A stretch of DNA of 64,000 nt from Paramesorhizobium leguminum (GTDB lineage: Bacteria > Pseudomonadota > Alphaproteobacteria > Rhizobiales > Rhizobiaceae), in assembly GCF_003217235.1 (NCBI RefSeq), contig NZ_QJTF01000016.1, positions 1-64,000 of the forward strand. The letters run 5' to 3'. The first letter of the stretch is position 1. Each line of letters begins with the position of its first letter. This document shows, one piece after another, positions 14,787-23,412 of this stretch. The translations under genes were made by a program, and so were the position numbers. Below the pieces are notes generated by a model. It had not been told where the DNA came from and made no database searches. It was given only the letters and a program-made list of their open reading frames with translations.

Positions 14787-17700
14787 AGAATTTCAATCTC
14801 TCCGACTGGGCGCTGAACCATCGTTCGCTTGTCTGGTATTTCATGCTGGTGTTCCTGATCGCGGGCGCGGTTTCCTATCTTGATCTGGGGCGCGAGGAGG
14901 ATCCCGCTTTCACGATCAAGACCATGCTGGTGCAGGCTTACTGGCCGGGCGCCTCGGTCGATGAGACGATCAATCAGGTGACCGACCGCATCGAGAAAAA
15001 ATTGGAGGAACTCGACGATCTCGATTTCACCCGTAGCGTCACGACGGCGGGAAAGACCATCGTCTTCGTCAACCTGAAAGCGACTACCCGCGGGCGCGAT
15101 GTCGAAGAAACATGGGTGCGCGTCCGCAACATGATGAACGACATCAGGACGTCGTTTCCGGAAGGCGTTCTAGGACCATTTTTCAACGACCGGTTCGGCG
15201 ATGTCTTCGGCAATATCTATGCCTTTACCGGCGATGGGCTGACACAGCGGCAATTGCGCGATTACGTCGAGGATGTCCGCACAAAGGTGCTGACCGTTCC
15301 CAATGCCGGTAAGGTAGAGCTCATCGGCGCGCAGGACGAGGCGATCTATCTGGAGTTCTCGACGCGGCAACTGGCGGCGCTCGGTCTTGACGAACAAGCC
15401 ATCCTGCAGAGCCTGCAGGACCAGAACGCCATCACCCCCTCCGGGGTCATCGAGGCCGGCCCTGAGCGGGTGAGTGTGCGGGTGAACGGGCAGTTCACCT
15501 CGGAAGACAGTTTGCGCGCCGTTAATCTGAGAGTGAACGACCGCTTCTTCCGGCTGACGGATGTGGCGACCATCACGCGGGGTTATGTCGATCCGCCGGC
15601 ATCGATTTTTCGCTTCAACGGTCAGGACGCCATCGGGCTGGCCATCGGCATGAAGCCGAACGGCAATCTGCTGGATTTTGGCGCTGCGCTTGAAAAAATG
15701 ATGCACAAGGCCGTGGCGGAATTGCCTGTTGGCGTCGGGGTGCATCAGGTCGCAGACCAGCCGGTGGTGGTGGAGGAAGCGGTTTCCGGCTTTACCCGCG
15801 CGCTGTTCGAGGCCGTCGCCATCGTATTGGTCGTGAGCTTCATCAGTCTCGGCATCCGGGCCGGTTTCGTGGTGGCGCTTTCGATCCCGCTGGTGCTCGC
15901 CATCACCTTCCTGACGATGAGCTATCTCGACATCTCGTTGCAGCGCGTCTCGCTCGGCGCGCTCATCATCGCGCTGGGGCTTCTGGTGGACGACGCGATG
16001 ATCGCGGTCGAGATGATGGTGGCGCGGCTGGAGATGGGGGATCCGCTCAACAAGGCGGCGACGTATGTCTATACCCACACGGCGTTTCCCATGTTGACGG
16101 GCACGCTGGTGACCATCGCCGGCTTCATACCGATAGGGCTCAATTCCAGCCAGGCGGGTGAATATACCTTCACGCTCTTCGTTGTCATCGCGGTTTCGCT
16201 GATCGTGTCATGGGTCGTGGCGGTGCTGTTTGCGCCGCTTTTGGGCGTGACCTTCCTGCCCGCGACGATGCCGCACCACGCGGAGAAGCCGCGCCGGTTC
16301 TTCATGGCGTTCTCGCGTGTGCTGCGTCTTGCGGTGCGCCATCATTGGCTGACCATCATTTTGACCGTGCTCGCCTTCGCGGTTTCGGTCTTCGGCATGC
16401 GGTTTATCGAGCAGCAGTTCTTTCCATCCTCTGATAGGCCGGAACTTGTGATCGACTGGAAGCTGCCGGAGTCGAGCTCCATCGAGGAGACGAAAGCGCA
16501 GATGGAACGCTTCGAGAAGGTGATGCTCGTGGGCAATCCCGAAATCGACCACTGGAGCAGCTATATCGGCCAGGGCGCCGTGCGTTTCGTGCTCACCTTT
16601 GATGTGCAACCGGCCAATCCCTATTTCGGCCAGATGATTATCGTCGCGAAGAATATCGAGGCGCGCAATCGGCTGAAGGCGCAGTTCGATGCGGCGCTGC
16701 GGAAGGATTTCGTCGGCACGGACACCTATGTGAAGTTCCTGGAGCTGGGGCCTCCCGTTGGCAGGCCGGTGCAGTACCGCATCGCTGGCCCGGATATCCA
16801 GATGCTGCGCAGCCTGTCGCAGGAACTGGCGGGGATCATGAGCGCAGATCCGCACCTGGGCATTGTCACCTATGATTGGAACGAGCCCGCCCGCATGGTC
16901 AAGGTCGATGTGATGCAGGACAAGGCGCGGCAACTTGGCATTACCTCCAAGGCAATCGCGACGACGCTCAACAGCGTTGTCGGCGGGGTCACCATCACGC
17001 AGGTGCGCGACGCGACCTATCTGATCAATGTGATCGCGCGGGCGGATGCCAAGGAGCGGGGCTCAATCGAAACGCTGCGCAATTTGCAGATCGCCACCGG
17101 CACGGGCGAATCCGTGCCGCTCGCCTCAATTGCCAATTTCCGCTATGAGCTGGAGCAGCCGGTCGTCTGGCGGCGCGACCGTATCCCAACCATCACCGTC
17201 TCTGCGGGTATCAACGATGGGGTGATGCCGATGACAATCGTCGAGGAACTGGCGCCGAAGGTCGATGCCTTCGCGGCCAAGCTTCCCGCGGGCTATTCCA
17301 TCGAGACGGCGGGCACGGTCGAGGAAAGCGGCAAGAGCCAGGGGCCGATCATCGCCGTCGTGCCGCTGATGCTGTTCGTCATGGCGACGATCCTGATGTT
17401 TCAGCTGCAAAGCTTCCAGCGGCTTTTCCTGGTGGTCGCGGTGGCGCCGCTGGGGCTGATCGGCGTCGTCGCCGCGCTGCTTCCAAGCGGTTCGCCGCTG
17501 GGCTTCGTCGCTATTCTCGGCGTGTTGGCTCTCATCGGCATCCTGATCCGCAATTCGGTGATTCTCATCGTGCAGGTGGAGGATCTGATCAAGGAAGGCA
17601 TGCACCCCTGGGACGCGGTGATTGAGGCGACGCAACACCGCATGCGGCCGATCGCACTGACGGCGGCGGCGGCGAGCCTGGCGCTGATCCCCATTGCTCG

Positions 17701-17848
17701 CGAGGTATTCTGGGGGCCGATGGCCTATGCCATGATGGGCGGTATCATTGCTGGTACGGCGATTACGCTGCTGTTCCTGCCGGCGCTATATGTTGCGTGG
17801 TTTCGTATCAAGGAACCGGAGGGGCTTGAAACTGAGCGGCTGGCGTAA
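14783..17848 (+). CDS. RND efflux transporter, inner-membrane pump (TriC-like)
   Basis: A 1021-residue RND transporter with the family layout: an N-terminal helix (LVWYFMLVFLIAGAVSYLDL), a first periplasmic domain, a block of membrane helices from about 335 to 490 containing GLLVDDAMIAVEMM (the proton-relay acidic pair), a helix after 520, a second periplasmic domain, and the final helix block from about 850. The N-terminal GREEDPAFTIKTMLVQ is typical of the TriC/VexF-like drug-efflux group. It starts at GTG 14783 overlapping the triB stop (GTGA), so all three genes are coupled. Substrates are unknown. No TolC-type channel is encoded nearby, so an unlinked one is presumably used. Confidence 0.9.
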   Translation: MKNFNLSDWALNHRSLVWYFMLVFLIAGAVSYLDLGREEDPAFTIKTMLVQAYWPGASVDETINQVTDRIEKKLEELDDLDFTRSVTTAGKTIVFVNLKATTRGRDVEETWVRVRNMMNDIRTSFPEGVLGPFFNDRFGDVFGNIYAFTGDGLTQRQLRDYVEDVRTKVLTVPNAGKVELIGAQDEAIYLEFSTRQLAALGLDEQAILQSLQDQNAITPSGVIEAGPERVSVRVNGQFTSEDSLRAVNLRVNDRFFRLTDVATITRGYVDPPASIFRFNGQDAIGLAIGMKPNGNLLDFGAALEKMMHKAVAELPVGVGVHQVADQPVVVEEAVSGFTRALFEAVAIVLVVSFISLGIRAGFVVALSIPLVLAITFLTMSYLDISLQRVSLGALIIALGLLVDDAMIAVEMMVARLEMGDPLNKAATYVYTHTAFPMLTGTLVTIAGFIPIGLNSSQAGEYTFTLFVVIAVSLIVSWVVAVLFAPLLGVTFLPATMPHHAEKPRRFFMAFSRVLRLAVRHHWLTIILTVLAFAVSVFGMRFIEQQFFPSSDRPELVIDWKLPESSSIEETKAQMERFEKVMLVGNPEIDHWSSYIGQGAVRFVLTFDVQPANPYFGQMIIVAKNIEARNRLKAQFDAALRKDFVGTDTYVKFLELGPPVGRPVQYRIAGPDIQMLRSLSQELAGIMSADPHLGIVTYDWNEPARMVKVDVMQDKARQLGITSKAIATTLNSVVGGVTITQVRDATYLINVIARADAKERGSIETLRNLQIATGTGESVPLASIANFRYELEQPVVWRRDRIPTITVSAGINDGVMPMTIVEELAPKVDAFAAKLPAGYSIETAGTVEESGKSQGPIIAVVPLMLFVMATILMFQLQSFQRLFLVVAVAPLGLIGVVAALLPSGSPLGFVAILGVLALIGILIRNSVILIVQVEDLIKEGMHPWDAVIEATQHRMRPIALTAAAASLALIPIAREVFWGPMAYAMMGGIIAGTAITLLFLPALYVAWFRIKEPEGLETERLA

Positions 17849-17864
17849 TACATTGGAGGAGCTA

Positions 17865-17949
17865 GAGACGGGAGTGTTATCTCCCGTCTCCGTTTACCTA
17901 AGAGACGAACTGAACCCGCACTTTCACTGTCCAGGTGGTGCGGGTTTTT
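17865..17949 (+). terminator. terminator region of the RND operon
   Basis: A perfect ten-base-pair hairpin (GAGACGGGAG with its complement, 17865-17890) without T-run is followed by a true terminator: AACCCGCAC at 17913-17921 pairs with GTGCGGGTT at 17938-17946 and runs into TTTT. Confidence 0.8.
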
Positions 17950-18300
17950 CGTATCTCAAAGGTGATATTTATTGGTATTGACCATATTGGTGGTAACCAC
18001 ATCATATCTTCTCCAATCGAAGGCAAGGGCCTCTTGCCGTGGCTGGCGCTGCCAATCTTCGCCAGCGCGCCCCTGGACCGGCGCTTACTGCTTTCAACCT
18101 TCGACGCGATAAACGTAGCAGAGTCGGTTGCTTAGGTGGAGAGGTGTTTGGGGGGCTGAAAGATTTTTGACGGAATTAAAACAATGGTTTATCGATGAGT
18201 ACTGTAACTATACTTTAAACAATATTTAAAATATATTATCTGTATGGAAATATAGTAAAGCTGAGTTAATATCGACATCAAAGGTCACGAGGGGCTTTTG
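17950..18300. other. intergenic region, no gene recognised
   Basis: An open frame at 17935-18135 begins inside the terminator and has no recognisable product. The part from about 18160 to 18280 is AT-rich and probably holds the promoter of the downstream channel gene. Confidence 0.45.
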
Positions 18301-20871
18301 ATGTATGTATTAAAGAATACTCGCGAAGCATCTCGAAGGAATTGGCGTTTTGCTTTCCTTCTCTTATTACTTTCGCTCATAAGTCTCATGTTCCTCGTCT
18401 CCGAGGTTCAATCCCAATCGTCTACCGATTGGACGGGTGTGTGGAACACGAAATGGCCCAATGGCGCCGCGCCGATCACGCTCCAGCAAGAGGGCGCGGA
18501 CGTGACCGGGCGCTATCCGCTCTATAATGGCCGCATCGAGGCCAGGGCTGTGGGGAGGCAGTTGATCGGACGCTGGACCGAGGGGAGCCGGCAGGGCGAT
18601 TTCCTGTTTGTCCAGTCACCGGACGGATCCAGCTTCATGGGGCGCTTCGGAGATTCTACGGCGGAGTGGTGGACCGGGGTCCGGGCGGATGCCTCGCTTT
18701 ATCAGAGCGTGCAGGTGGATCAATCGAGCCCGATGGCGGCCATGGGCACTTTTCTGAAGGCGATGAATGAAAGCGGCGCGGACAGTATCTCGCGCGGGGC
18801 TGGGGGCGGCATGGCGCTGGTCGGCAAGGCGGCGAGCGTTGTTGCCGTCAGCGATGCCGATCGCGGTGGCCTGAACATCAATGACTACATGCATGCGCTT
18901 TATGCGGTCATCGATAAATTGACCTTCCGCCTGGCGAGCCTGCCGCATGGGCGCGTTCAAGGCGAAGAAGCGACGGCGAAGCTCGGCCAGTTCGATACCA
19001 ATGTGACGTTCGATACCGTCTTCCGGCGCGAGGGCGGCAAATGGTTCATTGCCGGGCCGGCGCTTCCCGTGCTGACGGCCAAGCTTGCGGAGCTTTCCAA
19101 GGCGCGCGGCGAGCCGGTGGACGCGGTGAGTGAGCCGGAGAAGCTCCGAACTCCCCGAGATGCCTTCAAGGTGCTGCTCGGCAGCTTCAGCGGCGGCAGC
19201 GATGCCCCGGCGGAGAGCGCGCTCAACCTGCAGGGCGTCAACGCGGCTGTTCGCGACGACGAAGCGCCGCTCTTCACCCGTTACCTGAAGAAGGTGATCG
19301 ACCGGATCGGCTATGTCTACTGGCAGGAAATTCCTGATGATCCTAAAGCCAAGACGCCTTTCGTCTTTTTCCAGCACCCGGCGGGTAATATCGCGGTTGG
19401 CCCCGTCGAGACCGACAAAGGCATGATATGGCAGTTCACGCCGGATACGCTCCATCATATCCGCGCGCTTTATGCGGCGGTGGAGGATATGCCGGTGGCA
19501 CCGGAATTCGCCGCAACGGCGGGGGATGATGCCTATTTCAAGGCGCGCTCTTTTGCCCGGTCGCTCAGCCCAACCCTGCTTAAGCGCGCGGGCCCGGTTG
19601 AATGGTGGCAATGGCTATCGCTTGGCATTCTGGGTGGCCTTGGCATCGTGTGCGGTTTTATCGTCAACGCCGTGCTTCGCATTTTTTCTCGCCGTAACAC
19701 CGCTATTTCCACGGGTGAAACGACGCCGCTTTTACAAGTGCTGGCATGGCCGGTGCGCGCCATCTTGCTTGGGCTTTTCCTGCTTGCCGCGCTGCGCCTG
19801 TTGGGGCTGCCCGCGATGGTGGCGACCACAGTCAAGGGACTGGCCTGGGTGGCGATCCTCGCCGGCGCCGTTCCGGTTCTCTGGCATCTCGTGGGCACGG
19901 TTGCGGACGCCTACCGCCGCCGCTGGCCGGGACCCGGCTATCACGATACGCTGATCGCGCTTCTGACAGGCGTCGCACGCGCGGGTATTGTCATCGGTGC
20001 CATTCTCATGCTGGCGCAGGTGTTTTCGCTGCCCTATGAGCATGTGTTGGCGGGCCTGGGCATCGGCGGTCTGGCGGTGGCGCTCGCCGCGCAGCCGACA
20101 TTGCAGAATTTCCTCTCCGGGCTCACGCTCTATGCCGACCGGCCGGTCAGTGTCGGCGATTTCTGCAAGTTCGACGATACGCTCGGCACGGTCGAGCATA
20201 TCGGGATGCGTTCCACGCGGGTGCGCTCGCTCGATCGCACGGTTATTTCGGTGCCGAACTCGGATTTCGCCGACATGAAGATCGAAAATTATGCAAGGCG
20301 CGACCGCACCCGGTTCAACACGACACTGCAATTGCGGTCCGAGACGACGGCGGACCAGTTGCGCTATGTGCTCACCCAATTGCGTCAACTCTTCATCGCG
20401 CATCCGCGCGTGACGGAAGATCCGCATGTGCGCTTCGCCGGTTTCGGCGACTATTCGCTCGATATCGAGATTTTCGCCTATATCAAGACAGCCGATAATG
20501 CTGAATTCCTGGCGATACGCGAGGATATTCTCCTGCATATCATGAAGATCGTGGATGACGCCGGCGTTCAGTTCGCGTTCCCATCATCAGTCCAATACGG
20601 CCTGGACGATCTTCCGCTCGACAAGGCAAAGCAGGCGGAAGCGGAAAAAAGGGTGGCGGCATGGCGCCGCGCCGAAAAGCTGCCATTCCCGGATTTGCCC
20701 GAGGAAGACAAGGCGCGATTAAGCGATACGCTTGCCTATCCGCCGGAGGGTTCGGTGCAGCCTTCCCCGGAACAGGGGGTGAAAAAGACCAAAAGTGCTT
20801 TGCGCAATAAGCACCAGTCTCGCTGGGGACTTTTCGGGGCAAGCCGGGAAAGCCCACGACGCGGGCGATAA
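18301..20871 (+). CDS. large MscS-family mechanosensitive ion channel
   Basis: An 856-residue protein. It begins with a hydrophobic signal or anchor (FAFLLLLLSLISLMFLV, about 18-34), then an extracytoplasmic N-terminal domain of roughly 400 residues with SSTDWTGVWNTKWPNGA near the front, then several membrane helices from about residue 436. The MscS core follows: the pore helix AGLGIGGLAVALAAQPTLQNFLSG (in two parts, about 585-608), DRPVSVGDFCKF, GTVEHIGMRSTRVRSLDRTVISVPNSDF, and a cytoplasmic beta/alpha vestibule. It ends in a charged tail. It should release solutes under hypo-osmotic stress. The N-terminal WTGVW region resembles a small extracellular ligand-type domain I cannot name. ATG 18301 follows GAGGGG. 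Confidence 0.88.
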   Translation: MYVLKNTREASRRNWRFAFLLLLLSLISLMFLVSEVQSQSSTDWTGVWNTKWPNGAAPITLQQEGADVTGRYPLYNGRIEARAVGRQLIGRWTEGSRQGDFLFVQSPDGSSFMGRFGDSTAEWWTGVRADASLYQSVQVDQSSPMAAMGTFLKAMNESGADSISRGAGGGMALVGKAASVVAVSDADRGGLNINDYMHALYAVIDKLTFRLASLPHGRVQGEEATAKLGQFDTNVTFDTVFRREGGKWFIAGPALPVLTAKLAELSKARGEPVDAVSEPEKLRTPRDAFKVLLGSFSGGSDAPAESALNLQGVNAAVRDDEAPLFTRYLKKVIDRIGYVYWQEIPDDPKAKTPFVFFQHPAGNIAVGPVETDKGMIWQFTPDTLHHIRALYAAVEDMPVAPEFAATAGDDAYFKARSFARSLSPTLLKRAGPVEWWQWLSLGILGGLGIVCGFIVNAVLRIFSRRNTAISTGETTPLLQVLAWPVRAILLGLFLLAALRLLGLPAMVATTVKGLAWVAILAGAVPVLWHLVGTVADAYRRRWPGPGYHDTLIALLTGVARAGIVIGAILMLAQVFSLPYEHVLAGLGIGGLAVALAAQPTLQNFLSGLTLYADRPVSVGDFCKFDDTLGTVEHIGMRSTRVRSLDRTVISVPNSDFADMKIENYARRDRTRFNTTLQLRSETTADQLRYVLTQLRQLFIAHPRVTEDPHVRFAGFGDYSLDIEIFAYIKTADNAEFLAIREDILLHIMKIVDDAGVQFAFPSSVQYGLDDLPLDKAKQAEAEKRVAAWRRAEKLPFPDLPEEDKARLSDTLAYPPEGSVQPSPEQGVKKTKSALRNKHQSRWGLFGASRESPRRGR

Positions 20872-20901
20872 GGTGACCCACGCATTGAAGTGGATCACCT
20901 T
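20870..20901. terminator. hairpin between convergent genes
   Basis: AAGGTGACCCAC at 20870-20881 pairs with GTGGATCACCTT at 20890-20901 (one mismatch), overlapping the mscS stop and ending just before the stop of the convergent lectin gene. There is no T-run, so termination in both directions is only possible. Confidence 0.45.
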
Positions 20902-20917
20902 GTCGTCGATATTCAAG

Positions 20918-21868
20918 TTACGAGGTTGTTGCAGCCCGGTATACGCAGCAAGTAATATTCGTACTCGAGGACAGTCCCACACCGGTTCCGGGCGCCCGCA
21001 GGATGGGGAGGCTCGGCAAATCCGATTTTAATTCCTTTCGCGGGATCCACTTGTTGGGGGATTCTTCCGTGTATGTATACCACAGCGTGGTGCTGCCTTC
21101 ACTGTCCCCGTATACACAAAACAGCACGTTTACATTCGGTGTAACGGAAGTGCTTTTTATATTGACGAGGGCCGGCTCGCAATCGCTGTAATGCCCCATT
21201 GCTGTTGGGCCGTTCCAGCTCGTTCCGTTGGTGCTGGTTATGGCGTAAAGGCCCTTATCGTTTTGGCCGCGGAACACACACCATAGTTGATTATTGAATA
21301 CAGCCAGTGCCGGCGCCTTGGACGTGTAGTAATTGCCGCCCATGTTTACGGAATACCAGTTTTGACCGTTGCTGCTCGACATGAGGACCAAGCGGTTTGA
21401 CACAGCGGCCATACACCACAGCGAACCGTTGAAAAACGTCAATGCCGGGGCAAAACCTGCTCTGGAAATGATGGGCTGGGCATTGCTCCAGTCTATGCCG
21501 TTGCTGCTGTACGTGACCCATATGTGAGCATCTGTGCCAAGATAGGCGCAGTATAGCTGATTATTCATAGCAGCCAGCGCAGGGCCGGCGACACTTTGCT
21601 GACCGCCGGGAACCGTCCCTATGCTTGTCCAGTCGGCGTTGAGGCCAGCGTTGTCGGCGGGCAAGGTCCAATCCCGTAACGACGTATCCGCTCCACCGCC
21701 ACGATGCATGCACCACACCTTGTTTTGAAACTCGGTCAAGGCCGGCGCGGCGGCGCTGGTGGCGGGATTTGTAGGAGTGGCAATCAGATTCTTCGGCGGG
21801 AACCAGACCATGGTATCATCAATGACGGAAGGAGAAACTGCTAAGGTAGATTTAAGGTTGTCGCTCAT
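20918..21868 (-). CDS. six-repeat beta-propeller lectin-like protein, copy 1
   Basis: A 316-residue protein made of six degenerate repeats of about 45-55 residues with the core APALxxFNxxLWCVxRG...L....SSNGxxW. Examples are APALTFFNGSLWCM, APALAVFNNQLWCVFRG and SSNGIDWSN (an Asp-box-like turn). This is the pattern of a six-bladed propeller such as bacterial and fungal fucose-binding or sialidase-like folds. No signal peptide or membrane segment is visible. The start follows AAGGA at good spacing. The next gene upstream is a paralogue with the same 5' leader (AACAAGGAATATTACCATG), so the pair arose by duplication. Base composition is visibly less GC-rich than the flanks, which suggests transfer. 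Carbohydrate binding is inferred. Confidence 0.7.
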   Translation of the reverse strand: MSDNLKSTLAVSPSVIDDTMVWFPPKNLIATPTNPATSAAAPALTEFQNKVWCMHRGGGADTSLRDWTLPADNAGLNADWTSIGTVPGGQQSVAGPALAAMNNQLYCAYLGTDAHIWVTYSSNGIDWSNAQPIISRAGFAPALTFFNGSLWCMAAVSNRLVLMSSSNGQNWYSVNMGGNYYTSKAPALAVFNNQLWCVFRGQNDKGLYAITSTNGTSWNGPTAMGHYSDCEPALVNIKSTSVTPNVNVLFCVYGDSEGSTTLWYTYTEESPNKWIPRKELKSDLPSLPILRAPGTGVGLSSSTNITCCVYRAATTS

Positions 21869-21976
21869 GGTAATATTCCTTGTTTATAAAGTATTGTTGT
21901 TCAATAACTAGAATTGATAGTGGAGTATAATGGTGCGGTAGCGGTGTTCACCGTCGCCACTATTGACGTTAAATAT

Positions 21977-22903
21977 TCACACAGCTGCGCTTCGGAATAC
22001 GCATGTGAGTATTCTATTGTGCACAACTACCCCGACGCCGGTGCCTTTCGCGCGCTTGATGGTGTCCCCTGTTATTTTCTTGGGTTCTGTCCAACCGCTG
22101 GGACCCGCATCTTCGGTGTATGTGTAATACAGTGAAGGATCGCCATTGCTGTCTCCGTATAGACACAACAGCCGGTCTGGAATCTGGCTATTATCACCGG
22201 CGACAAAGACAAGCGCCGGCTCGCAGTCTGTGGTATGTCTTGGGATCGGTTTCGCCGCTGTCCAGGAGGCTCCATCGCAGGTCATATAATACAGGTTTTT
22301 ATCGTCGAGGCCGCGGAATACGCACCACAGCTTATCATGGAATACAGCTAATGAAGCCGCCTTGGAAGTATGGTTTGTGCCCATAGGTACAGCGGTCCAG
22401 TGCTGGCCGTCGCTGCTTTTCAATCCGATCAAGCGATTTTTATCCCAGGACAGGGTGGTTACACACCACAGCGCGCCTTTAAACAAAGTCATTGCCGGGG
22501 CAAAGCTCGCTTTGGAACTGACGGCGAGGGGATTGCTCCAGTATATGCCATCGGTGCTGCTGGTAATATAGGTATCGGTATCGGTACCGGTATAGGCGCA
22601 GTATAGCTTATCGCCGTTCGGCACATTCGGGCCCAGCATAGCCAGCGCTGGGCCGTAAACGCTCTGCTGGCCTCCGGGAACATTCGTTTCCGGACTCCAC
22701 TGTTGGTTAGCGTAAATATATTGCAAGTGGAATAGCTCCTGGTTGACCCCGGGTCCGCGGTGCATACAGAAGGCGGTATCCTTAAAGATAGTCAGGGCCG
22801 GCGCGGCGGCGCTGGCAATGGGGCTGGGAAAATCATTTACCTGCCAGTCGATGCGGTCGAAGATAAAAGAGGGGGTGGTTGAATATTGTAGAGTGTCGCT
22901 CAT
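21977..22903 (-). CDS. six-repeat beta-propeller lectin-like protein, copy 2
   Basis: A 308-residue paralogue of the downstream gene, with the same repeat core: APALTIFKDTAFCMHRGPG, GPALAMLGPNV, APAMTLFKGALWCVTT, AASLAVFHDKLWCVFRG, and a final KGTGVGVVVHNRILTCVFRS. Asp-box-like turns (SSTDGIYWSN, SSDGQHWTA) occupy matching positions. It lacks a signal peptide. It starts with MSDTLQY against MSDNLKS in copy 1, and its leader sequence is nearly identical to that of copy 1. The two genes are 108 bp apart and probably co-transcribed. A truncated third copy lies just upstream. Function is not known; adhesion or sugar recognition is the likely class. Confidence 0.7.
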   Translation of the reverse strand: MSDTLQYSTTPSFIFDRIDWQVNDFPSPIASAAAPALTIFKDTAFCMHRGPGVNQELFHLQYIYANQQWSPETNVPGGQQSVYGPALAMLGPNVPNGDKLYCAYTGTDTDTYITSSTDGIYWSNPLAVSSKASFAPAMTLFKGALWCVTTLSWDKNRLIGLKSSDGQHWTAVPMGTNHTSKAASLAVFHDKLWCVFRGLDDKNLYYMTCDGASWTAAKPIPRHTTDCEPALVFVAGDNSQIPDRLLCLYGDSNGDPSLYYTYTEDAGPSGWTEPKKITGDTIKRAKGTGVGVVVHNRILTCVFRSAAV

Positions 22904-23036
22904 GGTAATATTCCTTGTTGTTAAAAGATTAAAAATACATATTCAGCATATTTAAGGATTTACTTGTTTTTTGGGTGACCGAAAATTCCTCCTTTATCGT
23001 AATGGCTACTTTTTCAGGGGCGTACCTGAAATCGTC

Positions 23037-23135
23037 TCACACGCTGGGGCGGACGATGAAAACATTTTCCTCGTAGTGCGCCAGCCCGACGGCGGTGCCG
23101 GGTGCGCGTTTAACTCCGGGGATGACTTGAGGCGA
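23037..23135 (-). pseudogene. C-terminal remnant of a third lectin-like gene
   Basis: Reading leftwards to TGA at 23037-23039 gives PQVIPGVKRAPGTAVGLAHY, then EENVFIVRPSV. This aligns with the last blade of copy 1 (SLPILRAPGTGVGLSSS... ending CCVYRAATTS) and of copy 2 (IKRAKGTGVGVVVHN... ending TCVFRSAAV), including the RAPGT and VGL positions and the stop position. No upstream part of a lectin gene is detectable, so only the tail survives. Confidence 0.65.
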
Positions 23136-23412
23136 ATGGATTGGGGGCGCCCTCCCCGAAAACAGCAGTAAAAAATAGATAATGGCCTTGGAAGCTCAAT
23201 AGTCTTAAAATTTTTTCAGACAACAACCTCCTCATGCGGCGCCATAGACGCAGAAAGCCGTGTTTTAAAAACCCGATGGTTCGTAATTTTACACCGGCGC
23301 AATCATATCTGTGGTTGCTGAAAAGTCAACACAATTTACCGCTGATTGTATTGCCGGAAAGCGTCGGGCTGCGCTGCGTACTTCACAGCAAAGACGATAC
23401 TCAACATAGGCA
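23136..23412. other. intergenic region next to the lectin remnant
   Basis: No gene is supported. A 129-codon rightward frame from 23234 runs into the aminotransferase on the opposite strand and has no recognisable product. Composition is mixed, consistent with decayed DNA beside the lectin cluster. Confidence 0.4.

Noticed and set aside
17935-18135. A 66-codon frame after the RND operon
   Set aside because: It starts inside the operon terminator, has no ribosome site and no recognisable product.
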